In this document: one piece after another, positions 35,446-43,439 of the stretch
Position numbering within the stretch: the first letter of the stretch is position 1
How the letters are laid out: each line of letters opens with the position of its first letter
Assembly (NCBI RefSeq): GCF_009857595.1
Contig: NZ_WWCU01000032.1
Span: forward strand, 1 to 64,000
Reading direction: 5' to 3'
DNA length: 64,000 nt
Source: Pseudoduganella aquatica
GTDB taxonomy: Bacteria > Pseudomonadota > Gammaproteobacteria > Burkholderiales > Burkholderiaceae_D
The notes under the pieces: model-generated
The model's input: only the letters and a program-made list of their open reading frames with translations
What the model was told of the DNA's origin: nothing
Database searches by the model: none
Made by a program: the position numbers and the translations under genes

Positions 35446-36804
35446 TTACACCTTGCAAGCCTCTGCTGGCCAGCGCCTCAGCCGCAGCAGCCGCAGCAGG
35501 CAAATAATGGCCAGCAGCGCGAAAATGGCGCCGCTCAGCAAGGTGAGGCGGTAGTCGTGGCCGGACAGGTCCAGGATCGGGCCTTGCGCGCTGCTGACCA
35601 GGATATTGCCGAACACCACCATCAAATCCTTGGTGGAGTTGTACTGCACGAAGCGGGCGCGCGGAAACAGCGCCATCGGCATGGACGAGGCCGCCGTAAA
35701 ATAGGCGCCGGAAATAATGATATGCGCCATGTAGAACACGCGGAAGCTGTCTGCGCCGCGCACGGCCAGGTAGCCCAGCGCGGCGGCGGCGCAGTACAGG
35801 CCCATGAACACGGCCGACACGCGCACCGCGCCGTAGCGGTCCGCCAGCCAGCCCACGCCGAAGGCGGAGGCGATGGAGAAGGCGTAGCCGTAGGCCGTCA
35901 TGCCGCCCAGCGCGGCCTTGGAGATGCCCATCATCTGCGCGTAGTACTGGCAGAAGGTGTTGAAGGGGCTGAAGGTGACGCAGGCGAATATGAAGGCCGC
36001 CACCATCCAAAGATAGGGCCGGTAGCTAAAGCATTCCAGGATATGGGCGCGCGGCACCAGCAGCGTGCAGCGGCCGCGCGGCCCGCCCGGAGGCGGCGCC
36101 GCCTGGCCCGGCGGGCACACTTCCTTGACGGTGGCGCACATGACCAGGATGGCCAGCGCGAACACCACGCCGATGGCGGCCAGGATCTCGGCCAGGTAGT
36201 GGTCGGTCAGCGCGAACACCCAGGTGTTGAAGACGATGCCCAGGCTGAGCCCGACGATGCGGAAGCCGGCGAAGAAGCGCCCCAGCAGCCCCTGCGGCAC
36301 CACGTCGTTGACCAGGCCGGTAAACAGCGAGGCGGCGCTGATGGCGGCGCATTCGAACACGGTCCAGAACAGGCAGAACCAGCCCAGGTTGCACACCCGC
36401 GCGCCGGGCGAGGCGGCGCCCAGCGCGGCGTCGGTCCAGGCGCCCAGCACGGGCGAGAGCGCCAGGCCCAGCATGGCCGCGCAGCCTATCGGCGCGATCG
36501 CCAGCAGGAAGGGACGGCGCCGGCCCCAGGCGCTGCGGAAGCGGTCCGAGTGGTAGCCGATAAAGGGCACCAGCAGCACGCTCAGCACGGCCGGAATGGT
36601 GGCCAGCAGCAACGAGGTGGTGGTGTCCGAGGCGGCGTTGCGGCGCAGCAGCTCCAGGCCGCTGGGCAAGGCCACGCGCTCGCGCATGGCGATGCCCAGG
36701 TCGCCCAGCATCAACCAGCAGCCGATGGCGAACAGGCCGGCGGCGGTCAGCGGCAAGGCGGCGGAAGCCCTGCCACTGGACAGCGCGGCGCCGTCGGCGG
36801 ACAT
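35446..36804 (-). CDS. MFS sugar transporter (GPH/SLC45-like)
   Basis: A 452-aa protein with 12 membrane segments. The loop between segments 2 and 3, FIGYHSDRFRSAWGRRRPFLL, is the signature of the GPH/SLC45 sucrose-type branch of the major facilitator superfamily. A matching loop GWLADRYGAVRVS is in the second half. The ATG overlaps the lacI stop (TGATG), so the two are translationally coupled. It probably imports the oligosaccharide or disaccharide released by the neighbouring glycan-degrading enzymes. Confidence 0.82.
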   Translation of the reverse strand: MSADGAALSSGRASAALPLTAAGLFAIGCWLMLGDLGIAMRERVALPSGLELLRRNAASDTTTSLLLATIPAVLSVLLVPFIGYHSDRFRSAWGRRRPFLLAIAPIGCAAMLGLALSPVLGAWTDAALGAASPGARVCNLGWFCLFWTVFECAAISAASLFTGLVNDVVPQGLLGRFFAGFRIVGLSLGIVFNTWVFALTDHYLAEILAAIGVVFALAILVMCATVKEVCPPGQAAPPPGGPRGRCTLLVPRAHILECFSYRPYLWMVAAFIFACVTFSPFNTFCQYYAQMMGISKAALGGMTAYGYAFSIASAFGVGWLADRYGAVRVSAVFMGLYCAAAALGYLAVRGADSFRVFYMAHIIISGAYFTAASSMPMALFPRARFVQYNSTKDLMVVFGNILVSSAQGPILDLSGHDYRLTLLSGAIFALLAIICLLRLLRLRRWPAEACKV

Positions 36805-37820
36805 CAGGCCGCCGGGGCCGGGCCGGTGGAATTGCGCACCACCAGCTCCATCGGGAAGGCCAGCTTCTTGGAAGCCACGGGCGCGCCGTCTATCATCGCC
36901 ACCAGCTCGTCCACCGCGCAGGCCGCCATCTGGGCCAGCGGCTGGCGCATGGTGCTCAAGGTGGGGAACACGCCGCTGGCGGTGGGGATGTCGTCGAAGC
37001 CGATGACCGAGATCTGGGCCGGCACTTCCAGCCCCCGGCTGTGGATGGCGTCGATGGCGCCGAAGGCCATTTCGTCGTTGGCGGCGAAGATGGCGGTGGG
37101 CAGCTGCTCCAGCGCCAGCAGCTGCTCGGTGGCCGCGTAGCCGCCGGCCTGCACGAAGCGGCCTTCCACCATCAGCTCCGGCAGCACCGGCAGGCCGGCG
37201 GCGGCCAGCGCGTCGGCATAGCCCTTCTGGCGCTGCCCGCTCTGGCCGGTGGCGCGCGAGCCGCCGATAAAGGCGATGCGCCGGTGGCCCAGGCCGATCA
37301 GGTGCTCGACGGCGGCGCGCGCCGCCTCGCGGTTCTCCACCGCCACCACGGGCACGCTCACGTCGCGCGCGTCGAAGCTGAAGAACACGGCCGGGATGCG
37401 CTGCCGCTCGATCACCTCCAGGTAGCCGTCCTCGCCGTTGGGCAGCAGCAGCACCAGCCCGTCGCACAGCTTGCTCAGCATGTCGCAGGTGGGCGCGCGG
37501 CCGGGGCCGTCGAAACGCTCGGCGTTGAAGATCAGGATGTCGTAGCCGATGTTGCGCGCTTCCTGGCTGATGGCCTTGGCGATCTCGTGCACCACCAGCG
37601 AGCCGTAATTGTTGACGAACACGCCGATCAGCTTGCTCTTGTCGCCGCGCATGCGGCGCGCCAGCATGTCGGGCGTGTAGTTGAGCTGGGCCGCCGCCGC
37701 CAGCACGCGCTCGCGCGCCGCCTCGGACACATAGCCGTTGCCCCGGATCGCGCGCGAGGCCGTGATCGGCGACACGCCGGCGATCTTGGCCACTTCACTC
37801 AGTTTGCTGGCTTTGCCCAT
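36804..37820 (-). CDS. LacI family transcriptional regulator
   Basis: A 338-aa repressor. The N-terminal HTH and hinge read ASKLSEVAKIAGVSPITASRAIRG then LNYTPDMLARRMRG. The periplasmic-binding-protein-like ligand domain begins KLIGVFVNN. The ATG at 37820 was preferred to an in-frame GTG 12 bases upstream because a GGAAA sequence precedes it. It is divergent from the TonB receptor gene, and two LacI-type palindromes lie in the gap, so it probably represses both directions and is relieved by a sugar from the substrate glycan. Confidence 0.88.
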   Translation of the reverse strand: MGKASKLSEVAKIAGVSPITASRAIRGNGYVSEAARERVLAAAAQLNYTPDMLARRMRGDKSKLIGVFVNNYGSLVVHEIAKAISQEARNIGYDILIFNAERFDGPGRAPTCDMLSKLCDGLVLLLPNGEDGYLEVIERQRIPAVFFSFDARDVSVPVVAVENREAARAAVEHLIGLGHRRIAFIGGSRATGQSGQRQKGYADALAAAGLPVLPELMVEGRFVQAGGYAATEQLLALEQLPTAIFAANDEMAFGAIDAIHSRGLEVPAQISVIGFDDIPTASGVFPTLSTMRQPLAQMAACAVDELVAMIDGAPVASKKLAFPMELVVRNSTGPAPAA

Positions 37821-37845
37821 GCTTGTTTCCACCGCTGATATGCAA

Positions 37846-37863
37846 TGTGGTCACGATACCACA
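37846..37863. promoter_or_regulatory. LacI-type operator O1, near lacI
   Basis: TGTGGTCACGATACCACA is an 18-bp palindrome with perfect 6-base arms and a central CG, the hallmark of LacI/GalR operators. It begins 26 bases upstream of the lacI ATG. Confidence 0.65.
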
Positions 37864-37918
37864 TCCACCGCCGTCCTTCCAATAATCAATTCGTCATAAA
37901 AATCAACGGCTTAAAAGA

Positions 37919-37938
37919 TTGCTCAAAAAGATGAGCAA
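37919..37938. repeat. Inverted repeat between the two LacI operators
   Basis: TTGCTCA and TGAGCAA form perfect 7-base arms around AAAAGA. The spacing suits a small hairpin or a second regulator's site. Its role is unknown. Confidence 0.4.
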
Positions 37939-37964
37939 TGCGCATGGCATGCCGTTCCGGATAG

Positions 37965-37982
37965 GGTGGTAACGTGACCATA
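37965..37982. promoter_or_regulatory. LacI-type operator O2, near the TonB receptor gene
   Basis: GGTGGTAACGTGACCATA shares GTGGTNACG..ACCA with O1, with the same central CG. The centres are 119 bases apart, allowing looping. It lies 67 bases upstream of the receptor ATG. Confidence 0.6.
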
Positions 37983-38048
37983 CGGTACTGACAACAATAT
38001 CAAAGGTACTGGGGAGATGGATTGAATGTCGTTCACTTGGAGGAGCAC

Positions 38049-40883
38049 ATGAAGAAAACAATATTGGCCACCCTGCTGCCGGCCGCCCTGGCCGCCGCTT
38101 ACGGCGGGTCCGCCCTGGCGCAGGAAGCCGCGGCATCGGCAGCGGCCGCGCCGGAAAACACCGTGGTGATCACCGGTTTCCGTTCCAGCCTGCAAAAAGC
38201 GCTGAACCTGAAGATGCAGGCCATCGGCGTGCGCGATTCCATCGTGGCGGAGGACATCGGCAAATTCCCCGAGGCCAATGTGGCCGAATCGCTGCAGCGC
38301 GTGCCGGGCGTGATACTGAACCGCGACGAAAGCTCGGCCGAAGGCCAGCGCATTTCCATCCGCGGCCTGCCCACCGAGTATTCGGTCACCACGCTGAACG
38401 GCGCGCCGGTCAACACCACCTCCACCAGCACCATCGGCTCGGCCGCGCGCGGCTTCAACTACGACGTGTTCGCCTCCGAGCTGTTCGGCCGCGTGGACTT
38501 CTACAAATCGCCGCTGGCCGAGCTGACCGAAGGCGGCCTGGGCGGCATCGTCGACCTGCAGACGCCGCGCCCCTTCGACAATCCCAAGCGCACCGTGCGC
38601 TATGCGCTGTCCGAGTCCTACAACACCACCTCCAAGCACGCCGACCCGAGCGGCTTCGCGCTGTACTCCAACACCTGGAACGAGTTCGGCTTCCTGATCG
38701 GCGGCTCGCACGGCTCCAGCGTGAACAACCGCTCCGGCTTCGAAGCCACCGGCGGCTACAACAGCTCGGCGCGCGGCAGCCAGAGCCCGGTCAAGGGCAA
38801 CTTCGCCGTCACGCTGGACTATGACGATCCGCGCGCCAACCTGGGCGCCTACACCCGCGCCCAGGTCGACAACGCGCTGCTGCCGCGCATCTACCGCTTC
38901 TACGGCTCGGCCAACGACCGCACGCGCGACGGCCTGGTGTCCTCGCTGCAATACAAGAGCGGCGGCCTGAACCTGAGCCTGGACACGCTGTACTCGAAAC
39001 TGAAAAACACGCGCGACGAGATGTACTTCGGCCTGCTGGTACGCAACAGCAAGACCACCAACCCCGCCGCGCCCGCCGGCCAGGCCGGCCACAACGGCTT
39101 CGTGCCGATGAACGTGAAGATCGATCCCGAGTCCAATCTGTTGACCGGCACCTTCGGCAACACCTCCTACAGCAGCGGCGTCACCTACAGCCAGGACGAA
39201 ACCAAGTTCGGCTATGTCTCGCTGAACGGGCGCTGGGCCGCCAGCGACACCCTGGTGCTGAGCGGCCAGCTGAGCAGCAACGACAGCAAGGCCCTGAGCT
39301 ACCAGGACACCCTGTCCGGCCAGATCTTCGGCGTCACCTCCACCATCGACTACGGCTCGGACCACGTCTACCCCTCGCTGTCGTCGACCTCCAGCTACAC
39401 CGACCTGAACAACTACCAGGGCTTCGACATCGGCACCGGCTGGACCCGCGAAACCGACAAGGCCAAGCAGGGCCGCCTGATCGCCGACTGGGACTACCAG
39501 CTGCCCGGCGAATGGAAGGGCCACCTGAAAGCCGGCGTGAGCTATGTGGACACCACCAAGGGCATCAACAAGCGCAACGGCACCGCGCTGGCCAAGGCCA
39601 CCATGAACCAGCTGGGCACGGCCGGCATCCGCAGCGGCATGACCACGCAGCTGCCGATCGGCAACCTGGACATGGGCGCCGGCTGGCCGCACGCCTGGGG
39701 CACGTTCACGCGCGACTACGCCTATTCCACCTTCAATCCGCTGGTCAACAACGCCGAGTCCACCTTCACCCCGGCGCAGAGCTTCACGGCGGGCGAGAAA
39801 GTCACCACCGGCTTCGTGCAGTCCGACTTCAGCGGCAAGGTGTTCGAGCACGACCTGCGCTTCAACGCCGGCCTGCGCTACTCGCGCACCGAGACCGATA
39901 TCGACAACTACAAGCAGCAAGGCGCCAGCCTGGTGTACGCGCCCAACACCGAGTCCGGCTCCTACCACAACCTGCTGCCCGCCTTCAGCGCCGCCTTCGA
40001 CGTGAGCGACAACCTGATGTGGCGCGCGTCCTGGGGCAAGACCATCAGCCGCGCCTCGCTGTCCATCATCGCCGCGCAGACCGTGATCCCGAATCCCTTC
40101 GACAACTCGGCCACGGCCGGCAATCCCAACCTGCGTCCGCAGCAGTCGAAGAACCTGGACACCAGCCTGGAGTGGTACTTCCAGCCGGGCAGCCTGCTGT
40201 CTGCCGCCTACTTCAAGAAGGACCTGACCGACGCCACCGTGGCCAACACCAGCAACACCACCTTCGGCGCGCTTGGCCTGCCGGACACGGCGCTGGGCGC
40301 CATCTTCCAGAACGCGCAAGGCAAGGTCGACCCCAACCTGCCGATGACCTTGCGCAGCTACACCAACGCCGGCCAGCAGACGCTGAAAGGCTACGAGCTG
40401 GCCTACCAGCAGGCCTTCAGCTTCCTGCCCGAACCGTTCAAGGGCTTCGGCGCGCTGGCCAGCTATACCCACATCAATCCCTTCAACAGCGCCAAGTGGA
40501 TCACCAACGCGGGCAAGGAGATCGAGGTGAACTCGGTGCCGAAGTACGCCTACAGCACCACGGCCTATTATGAAAACGGCCCGCTGGCGGTGCGCCTGTC
40601 CTACAACTACAAGGGCCGCTCCCTGCACGGCGACAACCCTCGCAACCTGGGCGACGACCTGATACGCTGGCGCGCAGCGCGCGGCTACCTGGACGGCAAC
40701 ATCAGCTACAAGATCAATGACATGCTGGAACTGCGCATTGATGCGATGAACCTGTCCAACACGCTGAGCTACGACTACTTCGAAGACGCCTCCGGCCAGT
40801 TCGGCAGCGGCAAGAAGACCCGCATGGACTACGCCAAGTACGACGGCCGCACCATCAAGTTCGGCATACGCGGCAAACTGTAA
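38049..40883 (+). CDS. TonB-dependent receptor (carbohydrate uptake type)
   Basis: A 944-aa outer-membrane receptor. Signal peptide 1-25 (MKKTILATLLPAALAAAYGG, cleavage near ALAQ), then the plug domain (VVITGFRSSLQKALNLKMQAIGVRDSI, EDIGKFPEANVAESLQRVPG, ISIRGLPTEYSVTTLNG), then a 22-strand barrel ending KFGIRGKL. The plug signature and length fit the Xanthomonas/Caulobacter-type receptors that import oligosaccharides. GGAGGAG lies just before the ATG at 38049. It is the first gene of a plus-strand operon with four glycan-degrading enzymes and is flanked by LacI operators. Confidence 0.92.
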   Translation: MKKTILATLLPAALAAAYGGSALAQEAAASAAAAPENTVVITGFRSSLQKALNLKMQAIGVRDSIVAEDIGKFPEANVAESLQRVPGVILNRDESSAEGQRISIRGLPTEYSVTTLNGAPVNTTSTSTIGSAARGFNYDVFASELFGRVDFYKSPLAELTEGGLGGIVDLQTPRPFDNPKRTVRYALSESYNTTSKHADPSGFALYSNTWNEFGFLIGGSHGSSVNNRSGFEATGGYNSSARGSQSPVKGNFAVTLDYDDPRANLGAYTRAQVDNALLPRIYRFYGSANDRTRDGLVSSLQYKSGGLNLSLDTLYSKLKNTRDEMYFGLLVRNSKTTNPAAPAGQAGHNGFVPMNVKIDPESNLLTGTFGNTSYSSGVTYSQDETKFGYVSLNGRWAASDTLVLSGQLSSNDSKALSYQDTLSGQIFGVTSTIDYGSDHVYPSLSSTSSYTDLNNYQGFDIGTGWTRETDKAKQGRLIADWDYQLPGEWKGHLKAGVSYVDTTKGINKRNGTALAKATMNQLGTAGIRSGMTTQLPIGNLDMGAGWPHAWGTFTRDYAYSTFNPLVNNAESTFTPAQSFTAGEKVTTGFVQSDFSGKVFEHDLRFNAGLRYSRTETDIDNYKQQGASLVYAPNTESGSYHNLLPAFSAAFDVSDNLMWRASWGKTISRASLSIIAAQTVIPNPFDNSATAGNPNLRPQQSKNLDTSLEWYFQPGSLLSAAYFKKDLTDATVANTSNTTFGALGLPDTALGAIFQNAQGKVDPNLPMTLRSYTNAGQQTLKGYELAYQQAFSFLPEPFKGFGALASYTHINPFNSAKWITNAGKEIEVNSVPKYAYSTTAYYENGPLAVRLSYNYKGRSLHGDNPRNLGDDLIRWRAARGYLDGNISYKINDMLELRIDAMNLSNTLSYDYFEDASGQFGSGKKTRMDYAKYDGRTIKFGIRGKL

Positions 40884-40896
40884 AGGAAAGCAAGCA

Positions 40897-42234
40897 ATGA
40901 CCCTGACCACCCGCCTTGCCGCCGCCGCCTTTGCCGCCTTTGCCGTCCTCACCGCGCCCGCGCGCGCCGGCGGTGACAGCCCGGTGCGCATTGTCGACGT
41001 CGCGCCTGGCTGGGCAGGCAACTCGGTCAATGCGGTCGTGTTCCGCAAAAACTCCCTGGTCACGCATGGCGGCACGCAGTACATCGCCTTCTACGACCAG
41101 GAAGCCTGGCTGGTGCTGGGCAAGCGCCAGCTGGGCAGCGAACAGTGGCAGCTGCAGCGCACCCAGTACCAGGGCCGGGTGCGCGACGCCCACAACAGCA
41201 TCAGCCTCATGGTGGACGGCGCCGGCTTTCTGCACCTGGCCTGGGACCTGCACAACCAGCCGCTGCGCTACGCGCGCTCCACCGCCCCCGGCGCGCTGAC
41301 GCTGGGCGACACCACGGCGATGACGGGGCAGCAGGAAAACTCCGTCTCCTACCCCGAGTTCTACCGCCAGCCGGACGGCAAGCTGCTGTTCCTGTACCGC
41401 GACGGCGGCTCCGGGCGCGGCGACCTGGTGATGAACCGCTACGACCCGGCCGCAGCCTCCGGTTCCGGCTGGACCCGGCTGCACAGCAAACTCATCAGCG
41501 GCGAGGGCCGGCGCAGCGCCTACACCCAGGCCTTCCTGGACCACCGGGGCACGCTGCACCTGTCCTGGGTGTGGCGCGAATCGCCGGACGTGGCCAGCAA
41601 CCACGACATGGCCTACGCCCGCTCGCGCGACGGCGGCGCGACCTGGGAAAAGTCGACCGGCGAGCGCTACACGCTGCCGATTACGGCAGCCACCGCCGAG
41701 TATGCGGCACGCATCCCGCAAAACAGCGAGCTGATCAACCAAACCTCGATGTCGGCCGACAAGGACGGCAATCCCTATATCGCCAGCTACTGGCGCGACG
41801 CGGCCTCGCCGGCGCCGCAATACCGCGTACTCTACCTGGACGGCGGCGCATGGAAGCAACTGGCCCTGGACTTCCGCAAGCAGCCCTTCTCGCTGAGCGG
41901 CATGGGCACCAAGGCCATCCCGATTGCGCGGCCGCAGATCATGGTCAACATCCAGCACGGCAAGCCGTCCGGCCTGCTGATCTTCCGCGACGCCGAGCGC
42001 GGCAGCAAAGTGTCGGCCGTGCGCATCAGCGACTTCGGCCGGGCGCGCTGGAACGTGCTCGACCTCGACAGCGCCACTGTGGGCGCCTGGGAACCCAGCT
42101 TCGACACCGAGCTGTGGCAGCGCAGCGGCGAACTGAACCTGTTTTTGCAAACCGTGCAGCAGGTCGACGGCGAAGGCGTGGCCCAGGCCGCCCCCTCCAC
42201 CGTGCGCGTGCTGCAATGGACACCGAACTTCTGA
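40897..42234 (+). CDS. Secreted BNR_4-type beta-propeller enzyme (candidate Rha-GlcA lyase or rhamnosidase)
   Basis: A 445-aa protein with a signal peptide (cleaved after ARAGG near residue 25). Seven propeller-like repeats follow, with BNR/Asp-box signatures such as DAHNSISLMVDGAGFLHLAWDLHNQ and NHDMAYARSRDGGATWEK. The BNR_4 family contains, as I remember it, L-rhamnose-alpha-1,4-glucuronate lyases/rhamnosidases (PL42, GH145) and ulvan lyases (PL24/PL25). A GH88/105 unsaturated glucuronyl hydrolase follows, which supports a lyase reaction on a Rha-GlcA linkage. No sulfatase is nearby, making sulfated ulvan less likely. Exact specificity cannot be read from sequence. Confidence 0.65.
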   Translation: MTLTTRLAAAAFAAFAVLTAPARAGGDSPVRIVDVAPGWAGNSVNAVVFRKNSLVTHGGTQYIAFYDQEAWLVLGKRQLGSEQWQLQRTQYQGRVRDAHNSISLMVDGAGFLHLAWDLHNQPLRYARSTAPGALTLGDTTAMTGQQENSVSYPEFYRQPDGKLLFLYRDGGSGRGDLVMNRYDPAAASGSGWTRLHSKLISGEGRRSAYTQAFLDHRGTLHLSWVWRESPDVASNHDMAYARSRDGGATWEKSTGERYTLPITAATAEYAARIPQNSELINQTSMSADKDGNPYIASYWRDAASPAPQYRVLYLDGGAWKQLALDFRKQPFSLSGMGTKAIPIARPQIMVNIQHGKPSGLLIFRDAERGSKVSAVRISDFGRARWNVLDLDSATVGAWEPSFDTELWQRSGELNLFLQTVQQVDGEGVAQAAPSTVRVLQWTPNF

Positions 42235-42260
42235 CTCCCCATCCACGCAAGGATCACGAC

Positions 42261-43436
42261 ATGATGAGAAGACGACTTTGTTTGAAAGCGGCGCTGGCCA
42301 GCGTGGCGGCCCTTTCCGCGGGCTGCACGCTGGGCGGCGTGGCTGCGCCCGCCGCCGCCGGCGCAGTAAAAAAAGCCGACGTGCTGGCCGCGCTGCGCCT
42401 GGCAAACGACTACTGGCAGCGCAACAACAGCCCCGCGCTGTGGTCGTTCTGGGACGTGGCCGCCTACCACACCGGCAATATGGAGGCCTACTACCTCACC
42501 GGCGAGGAGCGCTACCGCCAATACTCCACCGCCTGGGCCGAGCACAACCAATGGAGTTCGGCCCGCTCGGACGTGAAGGCCGCGTGGAAATACACCTACG
42601 GCGAAACCAGCGAGCACGTGCTGTTCGGCGACTGGCAGGTCTGCTTCCAGACCTATATCGACCTGTACAACCTGGACCCGGCCAAAGACCCGCGCAAGAT
42701 CGCCCGCGCGCGCGAAGTGCTGGAATACCAGACCGGCACGCCCAACAACGATTACTGGTGGTGGGCGGACGGCCTGTACATGGTGATGCCGGCCATGGCC
42801 AAGCTCTACAAGGTAACCGGCGAGCGGCGCTACCTGGACAAGCTGCACGACTACTTCCTGTTCGCCGACCAGCTGATGTATGACCAGGAAGCCGGCCTGT
42901 ACTACCGCGACGCCAAATACATCTACCCCAAGCACAAGAGCAGCAACGGCGGCAAGGACTTCTGGGCGCGCGGCGACGGCTGGGTGTTCGCGGCGCTGGC
43001 CAAGACCCTGCCCTATATTCCGCAGGACCACCCCTCCCGCCCGCTGCTGGTGGCGCGCTTCCAGCGCATGGCCCAGGCCCTGAAACCGGCGCAGCAGGAG
43101 CAAGGCTACTGGACCCGCAGCCTGCTCGACCCGGCGCACGCGCCCGGCCCGGAAACCAGCGGCACCGCCTTCTTCACCTACGCCTACCTGTGGGGCATGA
43201 ACCAGGGCCTGCTGAGCCAGGCGGAGTACGCGCCGGTGGTCAAGCGCGCCTGGACCTATTTGAGCCGCACCGCGCTGCAGCCGGACGGCAAGCTGGGCTA
43301 TGTGCAGCCCATCGGCGAGCGCGCCATTCCGGGCCAGGTGGTGGACCAGAACGCCACCGCCTCCTTCGGCGTGGGCGCCTTCCTGCTGGCCGCCGCCGAA
43401 CTGGCGCGCTTCCTCGACAAGCAAACTTTGAGCTAA
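42261..43436 (+). CDS. Glycoside hydrolase family 88/105 unsaturated glucuronyl hydrolase, lipoprotein
   Basis: A 391-aa (alpha/alpha)6-barrel enzyme. The N-terminus MMRRRLCLKAALASVAALSAG then Cys combines an RRR-type twin-arginine-like leader with a lipobox (LSAGC), so it is probably an exported lipoprotein. Family motifs include YWWWADGLYMVMPAMAKLYK (catalytic Asp region) and KDFWARGDGWVFAALAK. GH88/105 enzymes hydrate the delta-4,5 unsaturated uronic acid left by a polysaccharide lyase, fitting the upstream propeller enzyme. AGGA lies 7 bases before the ATG at 42261. Confidence 0.85.
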   Translation: MMRRRLCLKAALASVAALSAGCTLGGVAAPAAAGAVKKADVLAALRLANDYWQRNNSPALWSFWDVAAYHTGNMEAYYLTGEERYRQYSTAWAEHNQWSSARSDVKAAWKYTYGETSEHVLFGDWQVCFQTYIDLYNLDPAKDPRKIARAREVLEYQTGTPNNDYWWWADGLYMVMPAMAKLYKVTGERRYLDKLHDYFLFADQLMYDQEAGLYYRDAKYIYPKHKSSNGGKDFWARGDGWVFAALAKTLPYIPQDHPSRPLLVARFQRMAQALKPAQQEQGYWTRSLLDPAHAPGPETSGTAFFTYAYLWGMNQGLLSQAEYAPVVKRAWTYLSRTALQPDGKLGYVQPIGERAIPGQVVDQNATASFGVGAFLLAAAELARFLDKQTLS

Positions 43437-43439
43437 TCC

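Noticed and set aside
33748-37140. 1130-codon open frame opposite the diguanylate cyclase, MFS and lacI genes
   Set aside because: Antisense shadow of three recognisable genes, with low-complexity His/Gln/Ala composition.
37923-41084. 1053-codon open frame opposite the TonB receptor gene
   Set aside because: Antisense shadow of a clear receptor; no domain and biased composition.
40897-42234. Ulvan lyase as the identity of the propeller enzyme
   Set aside because: Possible by fold, but no sulfatase or other ulvan-locus gene is nearby; GH35 and DUF2264 fit arabinogalactan side chains better. Kept only as an alternative.
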